The translations under genes were made by a program, and so were the position numbers. Below the pieces are notes generated by a model, which had not been told where the DNA came from, did not search any database, and was given only the letters and a program-made list of their open reading frames with translations. A stretch of 64,000 nt of DNA from Azorinus chamasolen (Eukaryota; Mollusca; Bivalvia; Cardiida; Solecurtidae), in contig OY755237.1 in NCBI GenBank assembly GCA_963576725.1, forward strand, positions 61,619,873 through 61,683,872, written 5' to 3'. Shown piece by piece: positions 44,188 through 54,689 of the stretch. The stretch's first letter is position 1; every line of letters begins with the position of its first letter.

Positions 44188-44412
44188 TTAACCCTTTACT
44201 TCATGAATATGCCTTTCTACACCTTTACAAACAGAGTAGGTCCAGATCTCAGATTGGTTTGCAGAGTCTTCTATGTTTGCTTATGGTATAATATGGATAT
44301 GATTCTGCAGGTTCTGACTTTGCAAAACTTGCTGCCATTTTGAAAATTAATCTATTTGATATTCCAGACATCATTACTTCTTACATGAATATTCATGGAG
44401 TAAACAGTTTAA
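44188..44412 (+). repeat. F1 MITE with shortened core
   Basis: TTAACCCTTTACTTCAT to CATGGAGTAAACAGTTTAA. Stem AAACAGAGTAGGTCCAGATC, then CAGATTGGTTTGCAGAGTCT without the usual apex. Confidence 0.65.
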
Positions 44413-44527
44413 AAGGAAAAACAAAAAAAATAAATTACTTGTAGAATTGTAGAACACCATTACTTTTAGTTTTTACTTTAGTCTTTTGTGAAATGGTTGT
44501 ATGTGGCTGTTGTCGTGTATTCTACAG

Positions 44528-44637
44528 GTTTGTGGTCATAAGTGGTCAGACTTGTCTGAGTATGGCTTTGGGGTAGCAGTGCTTAATGACTGCAAATATG
44601 GACATTCAGCCGTGGACAACATACTCCGTATGTCCCT
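44528..44637 (+). CDS. MAN2C1: MAN2C1 exon, [14 protein letters not shown]
   Basis: Reads [20 protein letters not shown] and [16 protein letters not shown] plus two bases of a Leu codon. It matches '[23 protein letters not shown]' in mammals. Acceptor TTCTACAG ending 44,527, donor GTGAGT at 44,638, phase 2 out. Confidence 0.95.
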
Positions 44638-44671
44638 GTGAGTATGTTTTGAAATACAGTAAAATAGCCTC

Positions 44672-44778
44672 TTAACTCATTCCCTCATATTGATGACTTT
44701 TGACGACTCTGTAAAAGTCACTTTGTGAAACCATTGTGACCGTTGTATCTAAAAATAGCCTATGAGGTAATGGGTTAA
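44672..44778 (+). repeat. F2 MITE that lost its entire hairpin
   Basis: TTAACTCATTCCCTCATAT ... AAACCATTGTGACCGTTGTA ... GCCTATGAGGTAATGGGTTAA in 107 bp, against about 230 bp for a full copy. Both ends are intact and most of the palindrome and the right interior are cleanly missing. Confidence 0.78.
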
Positions 44779-44869
44779 CCTTTACCTGGTTAATATTCAA
44801 GTAAGAAGTAAGGACATCATTAACATTAATTTTAAGCTGAATCTTTATTATAGCGTATGAATAATATTA

Positions 44870-45007
44870 GTTACACGGTTATTTGGCAGGGTGTACGGGC
44901 TGGTATGACCGGATTAGATCCCGTATTTCCTGAGGCGTTAGCCGAAGGAAATACGTGGTCTAACCCGGTCATACCAGCCCGTACACCCTGCCAAATTACC
45001 GTGTAAC
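44870..45007. repeat. GC-rich 138-bp foldback
   Basis: Two 62-base arms with a handful of mismatches: GTTACACGGTTATTTGGCAG ... GTATGACCGG outward to CCGGTCATACCAGCCC ... CCGTGTAAC, around a GAGGCGTTAGCCGA loop. Not related to F1-F6. Confidence 0.85.
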
Positions 45008-45009
45008 GA

Positions 45010-45490
45010 ATTTATTACCAGTCAGAGATCCGATTTACCTAATTAAGAAACGAACAACTTTTATTTTGCTGACATTAGATCTCTAATTGTATGACGACAG
45101 GACAAAGAAAACATGACGTCATCACAGAGCAAATATGACGTCGTCTCAGAGCAATTTCGAAAGAGGAATTGAAACTTTACTTGTAAACATTAACGGTAAC
45201 ACGTTATACTGATAAGTTGATATTGTTAAATTGAGGAACGTATGAGGTACATTTTTTTACGTTTATTATCGAGTATTTGGTCGTAATCCATCAAGAATTA
45301 TTGGAGTAAGGGCGATATGAAATTTCGAATCGACGCTAAAAATAAAAACAAAACGAATGACGTCACGCGTCAAATTTGAATAATTCTGTATTCTCCGCGG
45401 AAGCCGCTGAATACGGTACTGTACACCCCGGCAGTTTTTGGCAAACTGACCAATCAAATTCCAAGGATTTACTCTGACTGGTAATAATAG
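45010..45490. mobile_element. Candidate TIR element with CRE sites
   Basis: TTATTACCAGTCAGAG at about 45,012 and its inverse CTCTGACTGGTAATAATA at about 45,472 bracket 480 bp of distinct sequence. It contains two perfect TGACGTCA (45,114 and 45,358), a TGACGTCG, and a CCGCGGAAGCCGC dyad near 45,397. It directly follows the 138-bp foldback, and both may belong to one element. No ORF of note. Confidence 0.55.
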
Positions 45491-45713
45491 ACCTGGCCCA
45501 GACAATTTTCATAGATACAGCATTTGATCAGGATCACAACTGTTTGTTTATTTTGATGATGATTCATACATTCAGAGCAACAGATAAAGGTGCATACTCC
45601 AATACTAAAATTGTCATATATCCACCAAACCCTATTTTGTGACTACTCTTTAGAATTGTCTCTTTGAGACGATTCAAAAGAGTGGTCAAAAAGAAGTTAT
45701 TCTTGAATATGCT

Positions 45714-45941
45714 TTAACTCATTCTCTCCTAGGCTGTTTTTAGACCCAATTTTTTTAATTAATCTACCGAAAAGGAGCATTAACTAGAGAAAAGGAAAAT
45801 TTTAGAATTTTGTAGTTTGAAACCATTGTGATAAATAAAGCATTTGCTCCTATAGGAGCAAATGCTCTATTTATCACAATGGTTTCACAATGTGAATTTT
45901 ATAGATGCGCAAAAATGCATCACTATGGGATAACGTGTTAA
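45714..45941 (-). repeat. F2 hairpin MITE, full length
   Basis: TTAACTCATTCTCTCCTAGG to GGGATAACGTGTTAA. The core at about 45,819-45,887 has apex GCTCCTATAGGAGC and 30-base arms with one mismatch. 45,942-46,740 shows nothing recognised. Confidence 0.85.
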
Positions 45942-46741
45942 TTTACACATCGTATCTTGGCCTCTGTTCATAAGTGATGAGTATTGAACTGCTTTTGGTA
46001 TGTGGCTACACCTGTAAATAAAAGGATGGCATGATAAACGTTTGGTTTTGATATTGTATTGTAGGCATACACGTTTTTCTCAATATTTGACAGACCTATG
46101 TTATGTAGTATTAATGCCTTACCTTCTTCTGCCATCTTTCTTATATGTCATTGAACCACTCATAATAATGATACACAATACAGATCAGAATAAACAATAA
46201 ATAAGCAAATACACATTTTGCTGCTCCAATCCTATTCAAACATTTCAGACATTCAGAGTGTCAAACAATATTTAGCCAAAGTTTTTAAAAGTCCAGTCAT
46301 GCAGCACTGTTAAGGCTAATATCTGAATTCGAAAGGTAGCCCAGCTGCAAGAGCAAACAAACACTTGTTAACAAGAATGTGTGCGCAAATAAGTCTTTAT
46401 TACCAGTCTAAGGACATTTGCCAGACAAAGAATTGTTTTTGCTTTGCAACCTGGAGGTATTTATATCAATTTTTACAGACAAATCTAAAAACAGATCAAT
46501 TGTTAATGTAATACACTAAGAACATCTCCTAATTAACTTAATTTATTGACAATTTATTTAGTTATTGACAGCATGAACCACTGTCTAAAATTACCAGAAT
46601 TGACCACACTACCAGTTTATTTTTGGAATAATATTACTGTTATTACATTTGGATATCTTCGTCTTTATGGGAGTAATATATACATGTTATTACAAACTCA
46701 ATTGGTTTGAATTGACACAGTCAATTAGTCATGTTTGATTT

Positions 46742-47195
46742 TGCAGTGTCAGTTATTACAGGTTTTCTGTTAGTCAAGTTATACAGTATTTTGAAGTATC
46801 AGTTATTACAGGTTTTCTGTTAAGTCAAGTTGTACAGTATTTTGAAGTGTCAGTTATCACAGGTTTTCTGTTAGTCAAGTTATTCAGTATTTTGAAGTAT
46901 CAGTTATTACAGGTTTTCTGTTCTAAAGTCAAGTTATTCAGTATTTTGAAGTGTCAGTTATCACAGGTTTTCTGTTAGTCAGGTTATTCTGTATTTTGAA
47001 GTATCAGTTATTACAGGTTTTCTGTTAGTCAGGTTATTCAGTATTTTGAAGTGTCAGTTATCACAGGTTTTCTGTTAGTCAAGTTATTCAGTATTTGGAA
47101 GTGTCAGTTATCACAGGTTTTCTGTTAGTCAAGTTATACAGTATTTTGAAGTGTCAGTTATCACAGGTTGTCTGTTAGTCAAGTTATACAGTATT
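46742..47195. repeat. ~50-bp minisatellite, 9 copies
   Basis: The unit TTGAAGTGTCAGTTATCACA plus GGTTTTCTGTTAGTCAAG and TTATTCAGTAT is repeated with small indels and an alternating GTGTC/GTATC variant. 47,196-47,560 has nothing recognised. Confidence 0.92.
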
Positions 47196-47565
47196 TATAA
47201 TTTACAATATTATTACTGTACTTCATGATTATAAATTGTTTATTGAAAGTACAAAAAGGTAGTTTAGTTTTTTTGACTCTCTTCTCCATAGGTTCAAATC
47301 CCTTTCAGGGCATTTGGATTTTTCATGTGAGGAAGCCTTCCAGCTGGCTTGCAGTATGTCGGTGGTTCTGCCCAGGTGTTCTGTGCACGAAATAATGCAA
47401 TTTGTTCCATGCATGGTAAAACCTCTGGGGTCTTCCTCCATCTGTAATTAGCTGGATGTCCTGATATGACTGAAATACTATTAAGGTGGCATAAAACTCT
47501 AAGCAAACAAATTAAAGCAACGTAAAACTCCAAACAAATAAACAAACAAAACTAAGATGCACCTG

Positions 47566-48059
47566 TTGAGGTATTTGCGTATACCTAGATGAGATGGCTC
47601 ATGCAGAATGATCAGGGTCTGCTCTGTTTGCGTAAGGAAAAATGAAATTTGATAGATCTGTTTCTTTGGTTTCTAAAATGGCTACAATGTTTCACCTTCC
47701 ATATTTCATTATGTAATTAAGTATTTAGTCCATAAATATCCAGCAGGTATTTAAAATTAGACTAAATATAGAACAGGGAAAAGGTTAACTCACGCCTTTG
47801 CAAACACAGTAGACCCAGAGCATATGGCCCCTGTAGGAGCTATTCGATCAGAGTCAGCTATATTTGCGTATAAAGTTATAATAGATCTGACTCTACAGTT
47901 TCTTCCTGTACACATGCCATTATAAAAAAATCAGATCTATATCATGTCAAAAGCAAACAGAGCAGACCCTGATTAGACAGCTCCTATAGGAGCCGTCTGA
48001 TCTGGGACTACTCTGTTTGCAAATGTGTGAAAATGCATTTATATGGGGGAAAGGGTTAA
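47566..48059. repeat. Chain of three F1 copies
   Basis: 47,566-47,788: forward F1 with a shortened left arm, ending GGGAAAAGGTTAA. 47,789-47,925: forward F1 lacking its end (GCAAACACAGTAGACCC, GCCCCTGTAGGAGC). 47,930-48,059: reverse F1 right part with a full core (47,952-48,021, AGCTCCTATAGGAGCC), ending GGAAAGGGTTAA. Confidence 0.65.
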
Positions 48060-48334
48060 GAAATGTTGCATTAAGTCTAATAAAAGAAGAATTATCCTTA
48101 CTTCTGACATACTGCAGACGTAGCTCGTAATGATTGTCTGGTGATGAAAATCTTACTGTAATGGAATTACGATGTTTAGTCAGAAAGGGCCGAAACTTTG
48201 TAATCAGTGTAAGTCCTTTGTGTCTGTATTCTATTTTCTGCTGATTTTGTAGTGTATCTGGAAGGCTTGTTGTAGAGATAATCACCCTTTGAAGGCAGAA
48301 TGCTGAATTGTCTAAGTGAACTGGTTCATCAGTG

Positions 48335-48511
48335 ATAACCCTTTCCTTCATGAATACGCCTTTCTATGCCTCTGTAAAAGTCAATTTTTGAAACCATTCT
48401 GATAAATAGAGCATTTAAAATCTAAAATCTTTTCTCCGGTTAATGCTCCTTTTTGGTAGATTAATTCAACGAGGTTGGATGTAACAAGAGCCTATGAGGA
48501 AATTGGTCAAT
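48335..48511 (+). repeat. F2 MITE, hairpin arm deleted
   Basis: CCCTTTCCTTCATGAATACG, GATAAATAGAGCATTT directly continuing into AAAATCTAAAATC (the right arm of the palindrome is gone), end GCCTATGAGGAAATTGG. Confidence 0.7.
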
Positions 48512-48649
48512 CAGCAGTATCCAATGCATATTAATTTTGTGAGAGGTTTTGAATGACAAACAGGCAGGAACCCTCTAATCATGGTGTCCACTGTTTGTCA
48601 TTCACTAAAGTACAGTGAAGGGCTACTAAGCTTCTTATCCACATTTAAC

Positions 48650-49270
48650 CATTTCCATATTCAATATTCATATAAGAAATAATGACACCATGAATGTTTA
48701 TTAGCTGAATTTTTATAATGGCAACTTTTCAAGGTGATATTTTGCTTTGGCAAAGACTGCAATCAGACACTGAAATTCACCTCTCCATAGCTTTGTTAAA
48801 CTTAATACTGTGAGTCAATTTGGTACCATTTCGATATTTTTAAATTAGACTTAAGTAGCAGCAAAGTGTGAAGACCCTGATCAAACTGCTCCTTCAGGAA
48901 CAGTTTGATCTAGTCTGCACAATTTGCCTAAGTTGTCTGTCTGAATACTTAGGATAATTAAGGTACACTGCATAAGTCAAATGCATAACCTTGCAAACAG
49001 ATTGTATCCACATGAGACACTGAGGACTTTGGCATTTCATAAGGATCCAAACTGCTTGACATTCAGATTGTATTTTGAAAAGAAATCAATATATTTTATC
49101 GCTTGAATTGATGAAAACAAAGATTTAGTGTAGAAACTGTAGTCAGATCCATTATAATTTAATAAGCCAACATAGCAGACCCTGATCAGACAACTCCTAC
49201 AGGAGCCATCTGATCTAGGTCTTCTCTGTTTGCAAAGGCATTAAAAGGTGTTTACAGGAGGGAAAAGGTC
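48650..49270. repeat. F1 halves, an F5 core and an F6 hairpin
   Basis: 48,650-48,725 is an F1 left half. 48,862-48,928 is an F5-type core (GCAAAGTGTGAAGACCCTGA ... AGTCTGCACAATTTGC). 48,995-49,060 is an F6 hairpin (GCAAACAGATTGTATCCA ... GGATCCAAACTGC). 49,125-49,270 is a reverse F1 right part with core AACTCCTACAGGAGCC. Confidence 0.55.
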
Positions 49271-49370
49271 CAAAGTGTGACCTTTTGTTTGCTGAGCAAT
49301 TTCTTAATGAAAGAAATTGCATTCTTCTTATTCAGATTTAGAAATATCCTAATTATCCCATAGACAAACT

Positions 49371-49444
49371 CAAACTCAAATTAGTGCAGACTCTGACCAA
49401 ACTGCTTTTGAAGGATTATACTGATCAGGGTCTGGAATATTTGC
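49371..49444. repeat. F5-like hairpin, decayed
   Basis: CAAATTAGTGCAGACTCTGA and GATCAGGGTCTGGAATATTT form imperfect arms. Confidence 0.45.
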
Positions 49445-49675
49445 TGCTATGACTGTCTAATTTAAAGTTATCAAAATTGACGTTTTCAGCATTGCAAACA
49501 TGGATAAGAGAGATTGAGTGTCCTACTTAGTGTAATTAAGGTAGCCTGTCTTCCTTTTTTTCATAGACATAATTAGGCTATCAAACAGTCTGGATCCATC
49601 TTGATGAAAGGCTAAGTTAAGCGTTTCATTGTTATACCCCCCTTTTGAAAAAATGGGGGTATATTGCTTTGCACA

Positions 49676-49732
49676 TGTCGGTCGGTCGGTCGGTCTGTCG
49701 GTCGGTCGGTAGGTCGGTCGGTCGGTCGGTAG
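49676..49732. repeat. (GGTC)n-type microsatellite
   Basis: GTCGGTCGGTCGGTCGGTC repeats with occasional T or A substitutions, inside the pearl-like element. Confidence 0.95.
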
Positions 49733-49855
49733 ATCGATGGTTTCCGAATGATAACTAATAAACCACTTGGTGTAGGATCTTCAAACTTGCTGTGGTGGTT
49801 GGTCATGACAACTAGATGACCCCTATTCTTTTTGAGGTCACTAGGTCAAAGGTCA

Positions 49856-51030
49856 AGGTCACAATGACCTTAACTGGTGAAATAGTTTCCGATCAATAAC
49901 TGCTCAAGGGTTTGGCTTAGGATCTTCAAACTTGCTGTGGTGGTTGGTCATGACCACTAGATGACCCCTATTGTTTTTGAGGTCACTAGGTCAAAGGTCA
50001 AGGTCACCATGACCTTAACTTGTTAAATGGTTTCCGATCAATAACTGCTGAAGGGTTTGGCTTGGGATCTTCAAACTTGCTGTGGTGGTTTGTCATGACC
50101 ACTAGATGACCCCTATTGTTTTTGAGGTCACTAGGTCAAAGGTCAAGGTCACCATGACCTTAACTGGTTAAATGGTTTCCGATCAATAACTGCTCAAGGG
50201 TTTGGCTTAGGATCTTCAAACTTGCTTAGGTGGTTGGTCATGACAACTAGATGACCCCTATTGTTTTTGAGGTCACTAGGTCAAAGGTCAAAGTCACCAT
50301 GACCTTAACTGGTAAAATGGTTTTTGATCAATAACTGCTCAAGGGTTTGGCTTAGTATCTTCAAACTCGCTTAGGTGGTTGGTCATGACCATTAGATGGC
50401 CCCTATTGTTTTTGAGGTCACTAGGTCAAAGGTCAAGGTCACCATGACCTTAACTGGTGAAATGGTTTCCGATCAATAACTGCGCAAGGGTTTGGCTTAA
50501 GATCTTCAAACTTGCTGTGGAGGTTGGTCATGACCACTAGATGACCCCTATTGTTTTTGAGGTCACTAGATCAAAGGTCAAGGTCACCATGACCTTAATT
50601 GCTGAAATGGTTTCCATTCAATAACTGCTCAAGGGTTTGGCTTAAGATCTTCACACTTGCTGTGGTGGTTGGTCATGACCACTAGATGGCCTGTATTGTT
50701 TCTGAGGTCACTAGGTCAAAGGTCAAGGTCACCATGACCTTAACTGGTGAAATGGTTTCCAATCCATAACTGCTCAAGGGTTTGGCTTAGGATCTTCACA
50801 CTTGCTGTGGTGGTTGGTCATGACCACTAGATGGCCTGTATTGTTTCTGAGGTCACTAGGTCAAAGGTCAAGGTCACCATGACCTTAACTGGTGAAATGG
50901 TTTCCAATCCATAACTGCTCAAGGGTTTGGCTTAGGATCTTCAAACTTGCTGTGGTGGTTTGTCATGACAACTAGATGACCCCTATTGTTTTTGAGGTCA
51001 CTAGGTCAAAGGTCAAGGTCACCATGACCT
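49856..51030. promoter_or_regulatory. Eight ERE palindromes with DR1 motifs
   Basis: Perfect nuclear-receptor IR3 palindromes AGGTCACCATGACCT (first copy AGGTCACAATGACCT) start at 49,856, 50,001, 50,146, 50,436, 50,581, 50,726, 50,871 and 51,016. The 50,291 copy has one mismatch. Spacing is exactly 145 bp. Most units also hold AGGTCAAAGGTCA (a DR1, the RXR/HNF4-type site) overlapping just upstream, and TCAAGGTCA (an ERR/NR5A-type half-site). Sites are seen; function is not shown. Confidence 0.55.
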
Positions 51031-51359
51031 TAACTGATGTAATGGTTTCAGATTAATAACTGCTCAATGGTTTGGTTCGTATTTTTCAAACTTGCTGTGG
51101 TGGTTGGTCGTGACCACTAGATGACCCCTATAGTTGTTCAGGTCACTAGGTCAAAGGTCAAGGTCACCAATCCATGACCTTAACTTGTGAAATGTTTTTA
51201 GATCAATAAATGATCAGTGGTTTGGCTTAGGATCTTCAAAGTTGCCGTGTTGATTAGTCATGACCACTAGATGACCTCTATAGTTGAAGTCACTAGATCA
51301 AAGGTCAGGGGGTCTGGGGGGTATACATGTTTTACAAACATCTCTTGTTTACTTTTCAG

Positions 51360-51439
51360 ACTGAGGGCTCCTAAAGCCCCTGACAGGATGGCAGATATGG
51401 GGCTTCACAGCTTTACCTATGCCTTGATGCCCCACACAG
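51360..51439 (+). CDS. MAN2C1: MAN2C1 exon, last in window
   Basis: Completes the Leu codon of the previous exon and reads [20 protein letters not shown] and ALMPHTG, matching '[27 protein letters not shown]'. Acceptor TACTTTTCAG ending 51,359, donor GTGAAT at 51,440, phase 1 out. The expected next block (SFQ..GV...AY.LN) was not found before 64,000, so the C-terminal exons lie further downstream. Confidence 0.95.
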
Positions 51440-51533
51440 GTGAATAAAATTATCGTCGTCTCTAGCCTTAATCTCATGCAAAAAAATAAAAGCATTTCTA
51501 AAGCAACGACTTTTGTCTTTAAATGGAAGGTTA

Positions 51534-51700
51534 TTAACCCATTCCCTCATACTCATGCCTTTTGACGCCTCTGCAAAAGTCACTTTATGAAACCATTGTG
51601 ATAAATAGAGCATTTTTCCTATTCTCTAGTTAATGCTCCTTTTCGGTAGATTAATTCAAAGAGGTTGAATCTAAAATTAGCCTATTAAGGAATGGGTTAA
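51534..51700 (+). repeat. F2 MITE, hairpin arm deleted
   Basis: TTAACCCATTCCCTCATAC to AAGGAATGGGTTAA in 167 bp. GATAAATAGAGCATTT runs straight into TTCCTATTCTCTAGTTAATG, so one palindrome arm and the apex are missing. Confidence 0.78.
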
Positions 51701-51789
51701 TGCAGGATGAAAGTGAAGTTAAAAGGTCCCAAACAATGTTTTTTTTTCCAATATTGTAGGTATTCATTAATCCTTAATTTACCTGATTT

Positions 51790-52373
51790 AAGACCCCTTT
51801 CATGCTTTTGTAGGAGTCTTGTGATCAGAGCATGCACTGTTTGCTTATCAATTTATATAGATTTGATACTTTGGAGTTTCCACCAAAGCCAAAAACCTGT
51901 CTGTATTCATATACTATTATAAACATCAAGCTAATAAATATACATGATTGTATTATTTCCTACACAACTAATGAGTTAAGAGAGTTAAGCAGCTACCTGC
52001 TTTTGAAGACCTTTTCTATACCTTTGCAAAAAGAGTAGACCCAGATCAGACAGCTCCTGTTGGAGCTATCTGATAAGAGTCTGCTCTGTTTGATTACAAA
52101 ATGATGTATGACTCCAATAATCTAATTAATATTCATGATGTCATTATTTACATGAATATTCGAACAGGGTCAGTATTGACAAGTACCAACCCATTACTTC
52201 ATAAATGAACCTTTTTGTGCATTATTTGCACACAGATTAGACCCAAATCACGGTCTGCTTTATTTGCCCATGCTTCTATTTTAGTACTTCCTGCATTCAT
52301 ATACCGTTTTAAAAATTAGTAAATATTCATAATTTTGTTATTTGTTCCATGAATATTCATGAAGTAAAGGGTT
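51790..52373 (+). repeat. Three F1 copies in a row, partial
   Basis: 51,790-51,988: right half from the apex (TTTTGTAGGAGTC), ending AGAGTTAAG. 52,004-52,170: F1 with core GCAAAAAGAGTAGACCCAGA and CAGCTCCTGTTGGAGC. 52,190-52,373: F1 with a collapsed core (ACAGATTAGACCCAAATCAC), ending TGAAGTAAAGGGTTAG. Confidence 0.6.
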
Positions 52374-52482
52374 AGATGGAAGTATGTAACACCAATCGCA
52401 TCTATATATTTTGTCCTATACAAAGTAAATAAGATAGAATAGAAACAGGAACGTTTTGCCATTGTAGGATCTATGTTATCCC

Positions 52483-52707
52483 TTAACCCTTTACTCCATA
52501 AATACGCCTTTCTCTGTCAAAATCACCTGTTGAAACCATTGTGATAAATAGAGCATTTGATCCTGTAGGAGCAAATGCTTTATTTATCACAATGGTTTCA
52601 AACTACAAAATTCTAAAAAAAAATCCTTTCCTCTAGTTAATGCTCCTTTTCGGTAGATTTATTCAAAGAGGTTGGATATAAAAATAGCCTATGAGGAAAT
52701 GGGTTAA
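52483..52707 (+). repeat. F2 hairpin MITE, full length
   Basis: TTAACCCTTTACTCCAT start (an F1-like end on an F2 body) and GAGGAAATGGGTTAA end. The core at about 52,533-52,600 has apex ATCCTGTAGGAGC. Confidence 0.82.
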
Positions 52708-53026
52708 CCCTTTACTCCATAAATTTGCCTTTCTACACTTTTGCAAACAGTGTAGACCCTGATCAGTGCTTGCTCTGTTGCTTATGAAATAAAATAGATA
52801 TGATTCTACAGTTTGTATTGTGGCCAATGATTTCCTGTGTTTATGTGTCATTATAAAAGTTAATTTAATTAATATTCACGATGTCCTTATTTCTTGTATG
52901 GATATTCATGGATTAAGCAAACAGAGCAGACCCTATTCAGGTGGCTCCTACAGAAGACATCTGATTTATGTCCTTTCTGTTTTTCAAAAATGCTCTAAAA
53001 TGCAGAGTTATTTAGTAAAGGGTTAG
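52704..53026. repeat. F1 pair sharing a TTAA with F2
   Basis: 52,704-52,916: forward F1 (CCCTTTACTCCATAAAT ... ATATTCATGGATTAAG) with a collapsed core. 52,917-53,026: the core and right part of a reverse F1 (GCAAACAGAGCAGACCCTAT ... AGTAAAGGGTTAG). Confidence 0.6.
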
Positions 53027-53826
53027 CAAGAGTAATGGTGCTTCAATGTTGGACATGGGGCCTTTGTAACTGTCCGATTTTCTATCATGTCTTCTCCAGC
53101 ACAGCTTAAGACAGATCACCACTGCAGACCATACAATCTCCTCATAAATAAAGAGATTGACTGCAATTTGTCCGTAATCTCAAATTATTCTACTTTCTGG
53201 GCAAAGATAAGCTTAGATTCCAAGTTAATGAAGACAATGGTGCTGTGTCATAAGGAAAAGTAGCCGTAATGTTCTGCAACCAGTGCAGACCAAGGTAATT
53301 TGATCAGAGTCTGTGATGCTTGTCCAGTACTCCAGATTCTGAGGGGTAAAAGGATTATGTATTCATGTTATTCCAAAGGTAAAACATCTCTTCAGGATTG
53401 GGGATTGGACCTACTTCCCAAATGTTTCTAGTTAAGCCTTAAAGCTGACTTACACAGCTATGCTGTACAAATGTTGATCAACAGTACACATTGATACATT
53501 AATTTGTGCTCGAATTTCTATGGGTTTGAAGATCAATTCACAATGGCTCCAAAGAATATACAGTCATGGTTCCAAATTTTGCATCAAATTTTTAAATGTC
53601 TATCAGCACTAGAGGTCAAATCCATAACCCCTAGATTCCTAGTCAAGCACTTCATTGCATTTTCATAAAAGCCAGCTTGCACAACAAGGCTGTGCAAGTA
53701 TTGATAAACTACTCACCATGACAGTTTTTTTCTCCAAAAGTATTTTCTATATTTCTATATTTCTCCATCAAAATCAATTTCAAACCCTTTGAATGTGGGA
53801 CTGACAGATACACACTGACATTTATA

Positions 53827-53891
53827 AACAGTGTAGACCTTGGTCAAAGGGCTCCTTTAGGAGCCCTCTGATCAAGGCCTGCACTGTTTGT
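53827..53891. repeat. F4 hairpin core
   Basis: AAACAGTGTAGACCTTGGTC to GATCAAGGCCTGCACTGTTT, apex GGGCTCCTTTAGGAGCCC. The surrounding 53,030-54,370 is otherwise unassigned, with loosely repeated 'TTGCATATTGCCATGGTTAC'-like phrases. Confidence 0.7.
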
Positions 53892-54377
53892 TATGCAAAA
53901 TGATCTAGTAAGTTTATGGCCGTAAATCTTGACCCGAATTGATCATGCACAAAATTGGACTAGTAGGTATAGAGTTCTGTGCCTTGATTTATCAAAATTT
54001 GCATATTGCCATGGTTACACTCTAGCACCTTCATTTCTTCATGGAACCTTTAGAAATATATGGCCATCAGTAATCAAGCAAGCTTGATCAATGTAAAATC
54101 GGTCAGTAGTGTCTTGAGTTATGCGGCCTTTACTTATCAAATAATGGTACATTTTACCACATTTACACCATACGACCTTTGTTTCTTCGCAGACCGGTAT
54201 CCTATTTAGAAATAATGTGTATGACCATAATATCTTTCCCTTGCATTTTTGACTTTGGGTAAAATCAAATCAGGTATAGAGTTATCAGTGCTGTGCCTTT
54301 GATTTAGCAAAATTAGCATGTTTTACCATGTTTACACTCATATCATCTTTGAACCCAGCCAACTTTGATGATGAGTT

Positions 54378-54625
54378 TAAGCCTTTCCTTCATATAAACG
54401 CTTTTTCATGCATCTGCAAACAGAGTAGACCCAGATCAGACAGCACCTATAGGAGCCCTCTGATCAGGTCTGCTCTGTTTGCTAATGGAATTTGATACAC
54501 CTGTTTCTTTAGTTTCTAAAATGGCTACAATATTCCACCTTCCATATTTCATTAAAACGTTTTTGTACATAAATATTCAGTAAGTAATGAAATTTGGAAT
54601 AAATATAGAACAGGGAAAGGGTTAA
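54378..54625 (+). repeat. F1 hairpin MITE, full length
   Basis: AAGCCTTTCCTTCATAT to GGGAAAGGGTTAA, core GCAAACAGAGTAGACCCAGA with apex AGCACCTATAGGAGCC. Confidence 0.75.
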
Positions 54626-54689
54626 TAAGTATTGTAAGTCAAGTATGCCCTGGATGCATCATATACATGTAATAGCACAAGTTACTGTG

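Larger units (their letters stand above)
49633..51325 (+). mobile_element. Pearl-like element with 145-bp core repeats
   Basis: The left end TATACCCCCC is inverted at the right end GGGGGGTATA (51,316-51,325), with a second inverted copy GGGGGTATA at 49,655 giving a subterminal hairpin. Then come a GGTC/CGGT microsatellite (49,676-49,732) and about 11 tandem units of exactly 145 bp over most of the length, and a short tail. A microsatellite plus a core repeat of about 150 bp inside a dispersed element is the layout described for bivalve 'pearl' (Helitron-related) elements; assignment to that class here is by resemblance only. The element fills the intron right up to the next exon's acceptor. 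Confidence 0.75.
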
